NCBI RefSeq assembly: GCF_000344785.1
Contig: NC_020506.1
Span: 682,001 to 746,000, forward strand
Length of the DNA: 64,000 bases
Source of the DNA: Corynebacterium callunae DSM 20147
Lineage (GTDB): Bacteria; Actinomycetota; Actinomycetes; Mycobacteriales; Mycobacteriaceae
Direction of reading: 5' to 3'
The translations under genes and the position numbers were made by a program. The stretch's first letter is position 1. Each line of letters starts with the position of its first letter. Below are positions 56,083-64,000 of this stretch, one piece after another. The notes below the pieces were generated by a model, which saw nothing but the letters and a program-made list of their open reading frames with translations, had not been told where the DNA came from and searched no databases.

Positions 56083-57366
56083 TTAACTCCGATCGCGGGA
56101 ACGACGCGGATTAGAGCGTGGGATTGATCCTCCCAAAACCTTTTGCGCAGGTCCTACACGCTCGCTTGCACCTTCAGGAATATCTAGTGCTTCATAAAGT
56201 TCGGGTGAAGTAGAGAACCACTGTGGTGGGTTAGGCTGACCCAGTTCAAGTTCATTATCGATGGCGGACCATTTCAGGACTTCGTCATATCCGACCAAAG
56301 TGACAGCGATGCCATCGTGACCAGCACGTCCGGTACGGCCGATACGGTGCACATAAGTCATGGGATCATCTGGGGTCTGGAAATTGATTACGTGGGTGAC
56401 GTCGTCAATGTCGATGCCACGTGCAGCTACATCGGTTGCCACCAAGATGTCGATTTTTCCGCTACGGAATGCATTGAGGGATTTTTCGCGAGCAGGCTGT
56501 CCCATATCACCGTGTACTGAACCTACAGAGAATCCGCGAGCCGCGAGATCTTCAGCAACCTGTGCGGCAGTGCGCTTGGTGCGGGCGAAGATAATGGTTT
56601 TGCCACGATTTTTAGCCTGCAAAATGCGGGCAGTGATCGCTTCTTTGTCCATTTGGTGAGCCTGGAATACCACCTGGCGAGTGGTTTTGTGGGTAGCCGC
56701 AGAATCTGCGGTTTCAGCTCGAATATGGACTGGCTTGTGCAGGAAGCTGCGGGCCAGCGTGAGGATTGGGCCGGGCATCGTTGCGGAGAAAAGCATGGTT
56801 TGGTGCTTGTGTGTAAGCGCGCTCATCAGCTTTTCAATATCAGGCAAAAAGCCCAGATCGAGCATTTCATCGGCTTCGTCCAAAACCAAGATCGCAACCT
56901 GGTCCAATTGCAGCGCTCCACGCTTATAAAGATCCAGGAGGCGGCCGGGGGTTCCAACGACGATATCGACACCCACCTTGAGAGCATCGATCTGCTCTTC
57001 ATAAGGAGTTCCACCATAAAAGGTGAAAATCTTAAGTGGTAGATTCGTGGCAGCGCGCTCAAGGTCATTGCCAACCTGCACTGCAAGTTCGCGAGTGGGC
57101 ACAATGACTAAGGCACGTGGCGTACCGTCGATCTCTGCAACATCGGCAGAATCAAAGACGCGATCAAGTAGGGGCACACCAAAACCGTAGGTTTTGCCCA
57201 TTCCCGTGCGTGCTTGGCCGATGAGATCATGGCCATCAAGCGCGATGGGAAGGGTGTACTCCTGGATCGCGAAAGTGTGAGTAATACCGAGAGCTGCTAG
57301 TGCATCGGTGATTTCCACTGCGACGCCGAGCTCAGTGAACGTAGGTCTGGGGCTTTCAGAAGACAC
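56083..57366 (-). CDS. DEAD-box RNA helicase
   Basis: The 427-residue ATP-dependent RNA helicase has the Q motif (FAIQEYTLPIALDGHDLIGQARTGMGKT near 33-60, with AxTGxGKT Walker A), PTRELAVQ, VGTPGRLLDL near 145, Walker B DEADEMLD near 165, SAT near 195, and the second RecA domain with VATDVAARGIDIDDV near 318 and HRIGRTGRAG near 340. It lacks a long C-terminal extension. The GTG at 57366 is preceded by TAGTAT seven bases upstream, which fits a leaderless transcript. Likely role: RNA unwinding in ribosome or mRNA metabolism. Confidence 0.9.
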   Translation of the reverse strand: MSSESPRPTFTELGVAVEITDALAALGITHTFAIQEYTLPIALDGHDLIGQARTGMGKTYGFGVPLLDRVFDSADVAEIDGTPRALVIVPTRELAVQVGNDLERAATNLPLKIFTFYGGTPYEEQIDALKVGVDIVVGTPGRLLDLYKRGALQLDQVAILVLDEADEMLDLGFLPDIEKLMSALTHKHQTMLFSATMPGPILTLARSFLHKPVHIRAETADSAATHKTTRQVVFQAHQMDKEAITARILQAKNRGKTIIFARTKRTAAQVAEDLAARGFSVGSVHGDMGQPAREKSLNAFRSGKIDILVATDVAARGIDIDDVTHVINFQTPDDPMTYVHRIGRTGRAGHDGIAVTLVGYDEVLKWSAIDNELELGQPNPPQWFSTSPELYEALDIPEGASERVGPAQKVLGGSIPRSNPRRSRDRS

Positions 57367-57434
57367 AACTTAGATACTATCGTTGCACGGTTACAATAGG
57401 GTCATTCCACTTAAACGATTCTTTAAGGAGAAAC

Positions 57435-57662
57435 ATGGATATCAAGGTCGGATTCACTGATTCCGCACGTGAGCTGGTTATTTCTGCTGATTTACAGCAG
57501 GAGGAAGTAGCAGCAAAGGTTTCCGAAGCTTTGGCTAATGATGCCGGAGTTTTGGAACTGAATGATGAAAAGGGTCGTCTTTACATCATTCGCAATAGTC
57601 GCATTGCCTACGTTGAAGTAGGCACCAACACTCCACGTACTGTCGGCTTCGCCGGCGCTTAA
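57435..57662 (+). CDS. DUF3107 family protein
   Basis: The 75-residue protein, MDIKVGFTDSARELVISADL, is a small beta-rich protein of the actinobacterial DUF3107 (Rv3209/TB9.4 type) family, with function unknown. AAGGAG precedes the ATG. It is divergent from the helicase gene and followed 20 bp later by the DUF3152 gene on the same strand. Confidence 0.85.
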   Translation: MDIKVGFTDSARELVISADLQQEEVAAKVSEALANDAGVLELNDEKGRLYIIRNSRIAYVEVGTNTPRTVGFAGA

Positions 57663-57682
57663 AAGGGCGGGTTTTTAGAGCA

Positions 57683-58543
57683 GTGTCACAGGAACCGTTT
57701 TTGGTCCGTTTTGCGCGGGATTATGGCTGGCGTGCCTACGCCATCCCGGTTTTGACCGTGATAACGGTCTGGGTGCTTTTCGACGTTTTCACGGCTGACC
57801 AGCCCGCTACCGGGGTGATGGCCGCGTCGACAAGCGAAGTTTCGACGACGGATCGTGGCGCCGGACCCGATCCCGCGCAGGTTGAGTCCATGGACGTTCC
57901 TCTGACTGAACTGCCACCTGGCGGTGCATATACGCAACGTGGCGATGGCACATTTCGCCAGGTAGGAACCGCCTTGCCACGGGTGGGGCAGGGTGTGGAA
58001 CGCACTTATACGTACGTTGTTGAGATTGAAAATGGTGTTAATACCAGCGCTTATGGTGGCGATGATGCTTTTGTAGCAGCCGTTGATGCCACATTGTCTG
58101 ATCCCAAGAGCTGGACTGCCGATCCGCAATTTGCTTTTGAGCATGTCAGCGGAGATGCGGAACCAGATCTGCGCATTCAATTAACCTCGCTCGATACCAC
58201 GCACAGCTTGTGTGGCAACGATATTGCGATGGAGACCAGCTGTTTTTATTCCGATGGTGGTCGCGTGATGATTAATGAATCACGCTGGCTGCGCGGGGCA
58301 GCACCATTTGAGGGCGATCTGGGTTCTTATCGGCAATATTTGATTAACCATGAAGTAGGTCATGGTTTGGGATATGCCGCCCACGATGTTTGTACTGCCG
58401 ATGGCGAACTTGCGCCGATTATGATGCAGCAAACCTTGAGTCTTAATAATTCTGAACTTTTCAAGATTGACCCCTCCGAGGTTTATCCGGACGACAATGC
58501 CACTTGTGAGTTCAACCCTTGGCCTTATCCGCGTGGATTTTAG
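57683..58543 (+). CDS. DUF3152 secreted zinc metalloprotease-like protein
   Basis: The 286-residue protein has an N-terminal transmembrane or signal segment (about 18-38: YAIPVLTVITVWVLFDVF), a linker rich in Ser, Thr and Pro, and a C-terminal domain with HEVGHGLGYAAH near residue 227, the HExxHxxGxxH zinc motif of metzincin-like peptidases. All three His and the Glu are present, so it is probably active outside the membrane. DUF3152 (Rv3207c type) is actinobacterial. The GTG at 57683 follows the DUF3107 gene by 20 bp. Confidence 0.85.
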   Translation: MSQEPFLVRFARDYGWRAYAIPVLTVITVWVLFDVFTADQPATGVMAASTSEVSTTDRGAGPDPAQVESMDVPLTELPPGGAYTQRGDGTFRQVGTALPRVGQGVERTYTYVVEIENGVNTSAYGGDDAFVAAVDATLSDPKSWTADPQFAFEHVSGDAEPDLRIQLTSLDTTHSLCGNDIAMETSCFYSDGGRVMINESRWLRGAAPFEGDLGSYRQYLINHEVGHGLGYAAHDVCTADGELAPIMMQQTLSLNNSELFKIDPSEVYPDDNATCEFNPWPYPRGF

Positions 58544-58552
58544 AGGAGAATA

Positions 58553-59320
58553 ATGTCAGAGTCAGATCAGTTGCCAGACCACGTGCGCGATGCCTTTCAA
58601 GTAGGCGCGGGACCTGCAGAGCAACTTAGCGAGGCCTGGGATTATGGATTCCGCGTGGGCAATACCGTCTTTTCCAAAGTGCTAAGCCCCGAAACAGCGG
58701 CGTGGTCCTCCAAAACTCGCGAAGGTCTTAAACCAGAAGGCGTGCGCGTAGTACGCCCGATTCGTTCCACCGACGGCCGTTTTGTCGTCGCCGGATGGCG
58801 CGCATCGGTGTTCTCTACAGGCAACGTTGCTAAGCGTGTCGACGAAACCGTGGTTGCGGCCCTGCGTCTGGCCGACGCCTTAGTAAAATCCCACGCTCCA
58901 GAGCCCGTGGATAATGTTTTTCACCGCGCCGATATTCGAGCCTGGGAAGAACAACCTGGCCAGATCGGCCAGCTCCTGCGTCCCATCGATCGCGTGAATC
59001 AGGTCGGACATGCTGATATGTTGGCCACCACCTTATATTCCGGAACGCAACCACCAGCAGTGACTGATTTGGTGCCAGTGTTGCGACCACATGGATTTAC
59101 CGCAGCGTTGGTGATCGTTGATGGTCTGTTACTCGGTGCAGTGGATGAAGGCATCTTGGGAAGATTCTCGCATTTGCCAGATATTGAATCTCTTTTGCTG
59201 CGCGCGTTTTTGTCCCGACGCAATATTCAAGAGTTGTCTGAGAACAACGATCCGAATATCATTTCGAACCTAAATAGGGTAGAAAACACGCTTGTGTCCT
59301 ATGTTTCTGACAAACTTTGA
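58553..59320 (+). CDS. TIGR02569 family protein
   Basis: The 255-residue protein starts MSESDQLPDHVRDAFQV and belongs to the actinobacterial TIGR02569 family found directly upstream of the adnA helicase gene. It carries a kinase-like remnant pattern (GFRVGNTVFSKVLSP; FVVAGWRASVFSTG) but no catalytic motifs, and its function is unknown. It lies 9 bp after the DUF3152 gene, with AGAGGAGAA as ribosome binding site, and 3 bp before adnA, so it is in one operon with the helicase-nuclease genes. Confidence 0.8.
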   Translation: MSESDQLPDHVRDAFQVGAGPAEQLSEAWDYGFRVGNTVFSKVLSPETAAWSSKTREGLKPEGVRVVRPIRSTDGRFVVAGWRASVFSTGNVAKRVDETVVAALRLADALVKSHAPEPVDNVFHRADIRAWEEQPGQIGQLLRPIDRVNQVGHADMLATTLYSGTQPPAVTDLVPVLRPHGFTAALVIVDGLLLGAVDEGILGRFSHLPDIESLLLRAFLSRRNIQELSENNDPNIISNLNRVENTLVSYVSDKL

Positions 59321-59323
59321 GGT

Positions 59324-62300
59324 ATGTCGGAATATCAACCCCCAATTCCAGCCGATCCACAAGTCCGTCTTGTTAAGGCTACGTCCAAGCTTCGTCCTCG
59401 TTCCTGGGAGGGCGAAGCTTCCCATTTAGTACACGAGGGCACCGGTCGTTGGAGAGTCAGCGGATCTGCCGGCTCCGGCGTTAGCTCCTTGCTTATAGAT
59501 ACCGTCATCGAGCGCATCAAGCAGGGCTGGGATCCGTCCTCTTTGCTGATTATCGCCACTTCCAAGGAAGCCGCCAGTCGCCTGAGACGCGAGATCTCAG
59601 AGCTGGTGTCTCAGATGGATTATGTTTCCCAAGGTCCTTTGGTGCGATCGGTGCACTCTTTAGCTTTTGCGCTTATTCGTGATGCCAGCGATGACGATGT
59701 GCGGCTTATTACCGGTGCGGAACAAGATGCGGTGATTCGTGAATTGCTGCGAGGCCAGGCCGAAGATGGTCGTGGTGGCTGGCCACCGGAACAGCGCGAG
59801 GGTTTGCGTATGGTGGGGTTCGCGCGCCAGCTCCGCGATTTCTTGCTCCGTGCAGTGGAACGTGGAATAGGTCCTGCAGAGCTCCAAGAACTCGGCGCAC
59901 AGTACGATCGCCAAAACTGGAGTGCTGCGGGGCAGTTCTTGCAGGAATATAAGCAAGTGATGAACCTGGCTGGTTCACATAGCTATTCCGCATCGGAGTT
60001 GGTTACGGCTGCGCTTGCGGGACCAGAACCTCGCCAGATGTATCGCGGAGTTTTTGTTGACGATGCGCAACACCTCGATCCGAAATCTGCGGAACTAATT
60101 AGTAAGTTTTTGCCGAGTGCGGAACTTGCGATTATTGCTGGCGATGCACAGCAGTCCATTTTTCACTTCCGCGGTGCCAACCCTGAATTTCTTAAAAGAG
60201 TTGAAGTTGACCATGAGCTCATACTCGACAAAAGCAGGAGGGGTGCGTCGACAAGCGTTGTCTTGGCAGAAACCGATTCCGCGCACGCCAACCTCATTGC
60301 CGACACGGTGCGCCGTTCGCACCTCATTGATGAGGTGCCGTGGTCCGATATTGCGGTGATTGTGCGCTCGGCGGGCATGATTGCGCCGATGCGGCGCGTC
60401 CTTCTTGCCGCCGGTGTGCCGGTGCAGATTAGTCCGACGGATGTGGTGTTGGCGGAACAGCGCATCGTTGCTGCGATGATTTTGGGATTGCGCGCGCTTA
60501 CTGAAGATCTCACGCCTTTAGAATTGGAAGATCTGCTCTTAGGGCCGATCGGTGGTGCCGATCCGGTGACTCTGCGTCGTTTGCTGCGTGGATTGCGCCA
60601 AGCTGAAATGAAAACTGGCGGGCATCGGCGCGCGATTGAAGTGCTCCGTGAGCTGCTGGCATCAAATGAAACTGAGAACACAGAGCTGCTGGCTTACCTC
60701 ACCGAGCGTGAACTCGGATTGCTGGAAAGAGTGCGATCGGTGCTGCGCGCCGGGCGTCGCAGTTTGGCCGAGCACGCGAGCATTGAGGAAATCTTGTGGT
60801 CGGTGTGGGCTGCAACTGAGCTTTCTAATGCTTTGTCGGCAGCCAGCTTGCGTGGCGGCGCTGCGGGTTCGCAGGCCGATCGCGATTTGGATGCCATGAT
60901 GTCGCTTTTCGACGCCGCCGGCGACTACGTTGAGCGCTACCCTGCAGCGGGGTTACGCAGTTTTATCCTCCATATTTCGGAGCAGGAACTGCCCACCGGT
61001 GTGCGCGAACGTCGCGGCGTCGTCCCCGATGCGGTAGAGATTTTGACTGCGCACTCCACGACTGGACGTGAGTGGCCACGTGTCATCGTCGCCGGGGTTC
61101 AAGAAGGTAGTTGGCCTTCTTTGGGTGAAACTGGAACGTTGCTTGGTCAAGAAGAATTTGTGGATCTGGTTGATGAGGACATCGATCCCGATATCTTCAT
61201 TTCGCGATCCGCTGATCGGCTCGCTGAAGAAAAGCGACTATTTTATGTAGCCACAACTAGAGCTACTGAATCGCTGTTGGTTACTGCTGTTAATTCCCCC
61301 GAGGCCGATGAAGTGCGCGAGCCTTCGCGATTCTTGGAACAGCTGAGTCAACAGATCGCAGTTTTCGAAGATGACGATCGGGTGCCTCTGGCCGAGCCGC
61401 AAGAAATCGGTCACCGCTTGTTATCAGTTCCAGCTTTGGTGGCAGAGCTGCGCCGAGTCGTGTGCGATCCCACCGATCCACGTCGCAAGCAAGCCGCCCG
61501 CCAGCTGTCCCGCTTGGCTGAGGCCAATGTCCCTGGCGCAAACCCCGATGAGTGGACGCAGCTGCGCACCCCGTCTACCACTGAGGTACTTACCGAAGGT
61601 CCGGTTTCTTTGTCTCCTTCGCGCATTGAGGCATTGCTGAATTGTCCGCTGCGTGCGGTGCTCGATCGCCTTGACAGTGAGGATGAGACGCCAATTGCCA
61701 TGCTCAAGGGCACTTTGGTCCACGCATATGCCGAGGCTGTAGCAGGTGGCGTGGACGGCAGCTTAGCTGCCGAGAAGGTCACCGAGGCCTATATGTCGCT
61801 TGCCAACGTGCCAAGTTGGGCGGCAGAGAGCACCGAAAGTGCTTTTCGACGGATCCTTGAGCGCACTCACACTTGGCTGGAAGTTTCCCGAGCTGATTTC
61901 ACTGAAGTCGGCACTGAGATGGATGTATCGGTCAACATCGATGAGAATATTCGCATCCGCGGACGTATGGACCGCCTCGAACGCAATAAATCTGGCGAAT
62001 TGGTGGTGGTTGACCTCAAGACTGGAAAAACTCAACCAACTATAGAAGCTGTCAAAGAACACCCACAGCTTTTTGCCTATCAGCTCGCACTCTCACGTGG
62101 TGAATTGGTGGAGGGTCGAATCGTCGATGGAGAAAATCCCGAGCCAGTCGGCGGCGGATTATTGGTATTTCCTGCATCTAATGCCTCCAAGATTGGTACT
62201 CGGATGCAAGATCCGAAAACTCAGGAAGAACTAGATGAATTTGCAGCGCTGTTGCCAGGACTCGCCGAGCATATGCGTGGTCCAAATCTAATAGCGCGAA

Positions 62301-62377
62301 TTAACCCATCCTGCTCGCATTGCCCAGTTCGTAGTTTGTGCCCAGTTCAACCGGAAGGACAAATGATCCATGCCTGA
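59324..62377 (+). CDS. adnA: AdnA helicase-nuclease subunit (Walker A degenerate)
   Basis: The 1017-residue UvrD-like helicase fused to a RecB-type nuclease forms, with AdnB, the end-resection machine of Actinobacteria. Walker A is GSAGSGVSS (47-55), with Val in place of the catalytic Lys; motif II is VDDAQ, not DE-Q, so its own ATPase is probably dead. Motif III (GDAQQSIFHFRGA) and motif VI (YVATTRATE) are retained. The nuclease is intact: VVDLKTGK near 895, and an iron-sulfur set of C773 plus C997, C1000, C1006 in CSHCPVRSLC. The last eight bases overlap adnB. Confidence 0.92.
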   Translation: MSEYQPPIPADPQVRLVKATSKLRPRSWEGEASHLVHEGTGRWRVSGSAGSGVSSLLIDTVIERIKQGWDPSSLLIIATSKEAASRLRREISELVSQMDYVSQGPLVRSVHSLAFALIRDASDDDVRLITGAEQDAVIRELLRGQAEDGRGGWPPEQREGLRMVGFARQLRDFLLRAVERGIGPAELQELGAQYDRQNWSAAGQFLQEYKQVMNLAGSHSYSASELVTAALAGPEPRQMYRGVFVDDAQHLDPKSAELISKFLPSAELAIIAGDAQQSIFHFRGANPEFLKRVEVDHELILDKSRRGASTSVVLAETDSAHANLIADTVRRSHLIDEVPWSDIAVIVRSAGMIAPMRRVLLAAGVPVQISPTDVVLAEQRIVAAMILGLRALTEDLTPLELEDLLLGPIGGADPVTLRRLLRGLRQAEMKTGGHRRAIEVLRELLASNETENTELLAYLTERELGLLERVRSVLRAGRRSLAEHASIEEILWSVWAATELSNALSAASLRGGAAGSQADRDLDAMMSLFDAAGDYVERYPAAGLRSFILHISEQELPTGVRERRGVVPDAVEILTAHSTTGREWPRVIVAGVQEGSWPSLGETGTLLGQEEFVDLVDEDIDPDIFISRSADRLAEEKRLFYVATTRATESLLVTAVNSPEADEVREPSRFLEQLSQQIAVFEDDDRVPLAEPQEIGHRLLSVPALVAELRRVVCDPTDPRRKQAARQLSRLAEANVPGANPDEWTQLRTPSTTEVLTEGPVSLSPSRIEALLNCPLRAVLDRLDSEDETPIAMLKGTLVHAYAEAVAGGVDGSLAAEKVTEAYMSLANVPSWAAESTESAFRRILERTHTWLEVSRADFTEVGTEMDVSVNIDENIRIRGRMDRLERNKSGELVVVDLKTGKTQPTIEAVKEHPQLFAYQLALSRGELVEGRIVDGENPEPVGGGLLVFPASNASKIGTRMQDPKTQEELDEFAALLPGLAEHMRGPNLIARINPSCSHCPVRSLCPVQPEGQMIHA

Positions 62378-64000
62378 TATTTCTCCTCGACTACTTTCGC
62401 AATACCTGGGCCAAGAACATGCGCCGACTGATCAGCAAGCGGTGATTATCGGCGCACAGCCAGGTCCACTTTTGGTGGTTGCTGGTGCTGGTGCAGGAAA
62501 AACCGAAACGATGGCCGCACGAGTGGTGTGGCTGGTGGCCAATGGATATGCCGCCCCTGACCAGGTTTTGGGATTGACCTTCACTCGTAAGGCAGCGCAA
62601 CAGCTTTCTCAAAGAATTAGAAAGCGCCTGGAGGTCTTGGCTGGAGTGCCACGCCTGGATGAAATGGACCCTACTGGCCAGCTTAAGAAAAACCTGCAGG
62701 CAATTACGCCAACGGTGTCTACCTATGATTCTTATGCGGGCTCGCTCATTAGAGAATACGGATTGCTGCTCCCGATGGAGCCTTCGGCGCGTTTGATCAC
62801 TCAAACTGAGCTTTATCACATCGCCAGGGGAGTAGTGGATAACTACCGCGGTGAACTTATCGCCACCCAGACGCCTGCCACCGTGACTGAATATCTGTTG
62901 CAATTGATCAGTGAAATGGATAATCACATGGTCAGCACGCAGGACATCATGGAGGAATCTGATCCCTTCATTAAGCTTTTCGACGAACTGCCAAAGGCTC
63001 CACGCCAAAAAGCTGAGCTCAATGAAACCATGAGGACTTGGCGAGATACTCAGATCACTCGTCTCCAGTATTTGCCACTGGTCAAGCTGCTCAAACAAGA
63101 ACTACATGACCGCGCCGTAATCACCTTCGGTGAGCAAATGTCCAAGGCAGCTCAATTGGCTTCGACGCATCCCCAGGTGGGTTATTCCCAACGTCGCCGT
63201 TTCCGCGTGGTCATGCTCGATGAGTACCAAGACACTAGCCACTCTCAACGCGTATTGCTGCGCAGTCTTTTTGGAGGCACTGATCCGGGACTCACCGTCA
63301 ACGCCGTGGGTGATCCCATGCAGGCGATTTATGGATGGCGTGGTGCAACAGCCGCCAACCTAGAAAACTTTGTTGATGATTTCCCAGTTATCACTCTTGA
63401 AGGTAAAAGCAGTGCTCCGAAAAATGAGTTGACCACCAGTTGGCGCAATCCTCCCGAGGTTCTCACATTGGCGAATGCAGTATCTCGTGAAGTTCTGGGA
63501 TCACCAGAGTCGCCAGATCGCACTGTTCAACCGTTGAAGTCTCGCGATGGTGCGCCTCAAGGAGAGGTTTCCATTGGTTGGTTTGGAACTGCGGCTGAAG
63601 AGCGTGAGTTCGTGGCAGAACAGCTGGAAAAGCATTGGGAAAATCGCGATAAGGAAAAAGGTTTTACCGCTGCCGTATTGGTGCGTAAGCGTCGTCAAGC
63701 GGCAGCGATGGCGGAAGTGTTGATCAAACGTGGCATCCCTGTTGAGGTTGTTGGAATTTCGGGTCTTTTGAATGTTCCTGAGATCGCCGATCTGCTTGCC
63801 ATCGCAACTATGCTGATTCGCCCGCAGGATAATAAGGCTGCGCTGCGTATTTTGGGCGGTCCGCATGTTGGTTTGGGCATTAAGGATATGCAGCGCCTCC
63901 AAGAGCGCGCTAATAATCTAGCCGGGCGGGTATCTCGAGAACGTCGTCAAAAGAACTCTGATCCGCTTGCCGAGTTGGAGGCGATTATTGATGAGGTTTC
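62370..64000 (+). CDS. adnB: AdnB helicase-nuclease subunit (partial)
   Basis: The gene begins at ATG 62370 inside the adnA end and continues past the right edge; 543 codons are seen. Walker A AGAGAGKTET (38-47, Lys at 44) is intact and so is Walker B MLDEYQDTSHSQR (near 281), followed by motif III VGDPMQAIYGWRGA. In mycobacteria AdnB is the lead motor of AdnAB, consistent with the lost motor in AdnA here. The nuclease domain is outside the window. Confidence 0.93.
   Translation, partial: MPDISPRLLSQYLGQEHAPTDQQAVIIGAQPGPLLVVAGAGAGKTETMAARVVWLVANGYAAPDQVLGLTFTRKAAQQLSQRIRKRLEVLAGVPRLDEMDPTGQLKKNLQAITPTVSTYDSYAGSLIREYGLLLPMEPSARLITQTELYHIARGVVDNYRGELIATQTPATVTEYLLQLISEMDNHMVSTQDIMEESDPFIKLFDELPKAPRQKAELNETMRTWRDTQITRLQYLPLVKLLKQELHDRAVITFGEQMSKAAQLASTHPQVGYSQRRRFRVVMLDEYQDTSHSQRVLLRSLFGGTDPGLTVNAVGDPMQAIYGWRGATAANLENFVDDFPVITLEGKSSAPKNELTTSWRNPPEVLTLANAVSREVLGSPESPDRTVQPLKSRDGAPQGEVSIGWFGTAAEEREFVAEQLEKHWENRDKEKGFTAAVLVRKRRQAAAMAEVLIKRGIPVEVVGISGLLNVPEIADLLAIATMLIRPQDNKAALRILGGPHVGLGIKDMQRLQERANNLAGRVSRERRQKNSDPLAELEAIIDEV

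Noticed and set aside
1..64000. CRISPR arrays, tRNA or rRNA genes, insertion sequences
   Set aside because: I looked for spaced direct repeats, cloverleaf-like sequences and transposase motifs and found none.

Overview
The window is one chromosomal block from a Corynebacterium of the C. glutamicum group, with mid-range GC and near-continuous coding on both strands. The evidence is the gene content and order: the pyc 3' end, accBC, accE-accD2-accD1, a purK/kup/purE group, a Tus-type trehalose importer, lcpA-wbbL-manC, whcD-pmmA-manA, sahH-tmk-mtrA-mtrB-lpqB, hpf-secA, aroA/rsgA, sigH-rshA-bL37-whcE and adnA-adnB. From whcD rightwards the order also follows the whiB2-to-adnB segment of Mycobacterium tuberculosis. 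I cannot name the species. I saw no rRNA, tRNA, CRISPR array, prophage or insertion sequence.

Layout. 1-2.9 kb: the pyc tail, a redox-dead thioredoxin/TPR protein, and a CobW-type metallochaperone with a Zur-like site at its start. 2.9-13.3 kb: acyl-CoA carboxylase genes (AccBC, AccE, AccD2, AccD1) and the biotin ligase BirA that charges AccBC, interleaved with sseA, maf and conserved genes. 13.3-19.9 kb: a PH-domain protein, purK, kup, purE, small enzymes and a broken VOC gene. 19.9-24.7 kb: the tusK-E-F-G operon, carrying a deleted AHSA1-family pseudogene in the middle. 24.7-36 kb: envelope biosynthesis (LCP ligase, rhamnosyltransferase, GDP-mannose supply) and WhcD. 36-49.3 kb: SahH, Tmk, the MtrAB-LpqB system, Hpf, SecA and RsgA. 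49.3-54 kb: AroA, an SRAP/HMCES protein, an HNH gene, and the SigH-RshA thiol-stress module with WhcE. 54-64 kb: conserved actinobacterial genes ending in the AdnAB helicase-nuclease, whose adnB runs off the right edge.

The genes fit together as lipid, arabinogalactan and mannan precursor supply plus the regulators of envelope and stress responses (WhcD, MtrAB, SigH/RshA/WhcE). Many genes have a TANNNT-like -10 box 7-8 nt before an ATG or GTG, as expected for leaderless transcripts, and I used this to choose several starts.

The most notable observations are: an 11-mer family, GCTTNTCGACG, present in 21 copies where far fewer than one is expected; two divergent leaderless promoters (aroA and the SRAP gene) sharing one -10 box; two decaying genes with readable lesions; a zincin-family protein that has lost its HExxH; an AdnA whose Walker A lysine is missing; and several strong operator-like palindromes, including an exact GlxR/CRP consensus upstream of whcE. 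No wholly new multi-gene system is evident.
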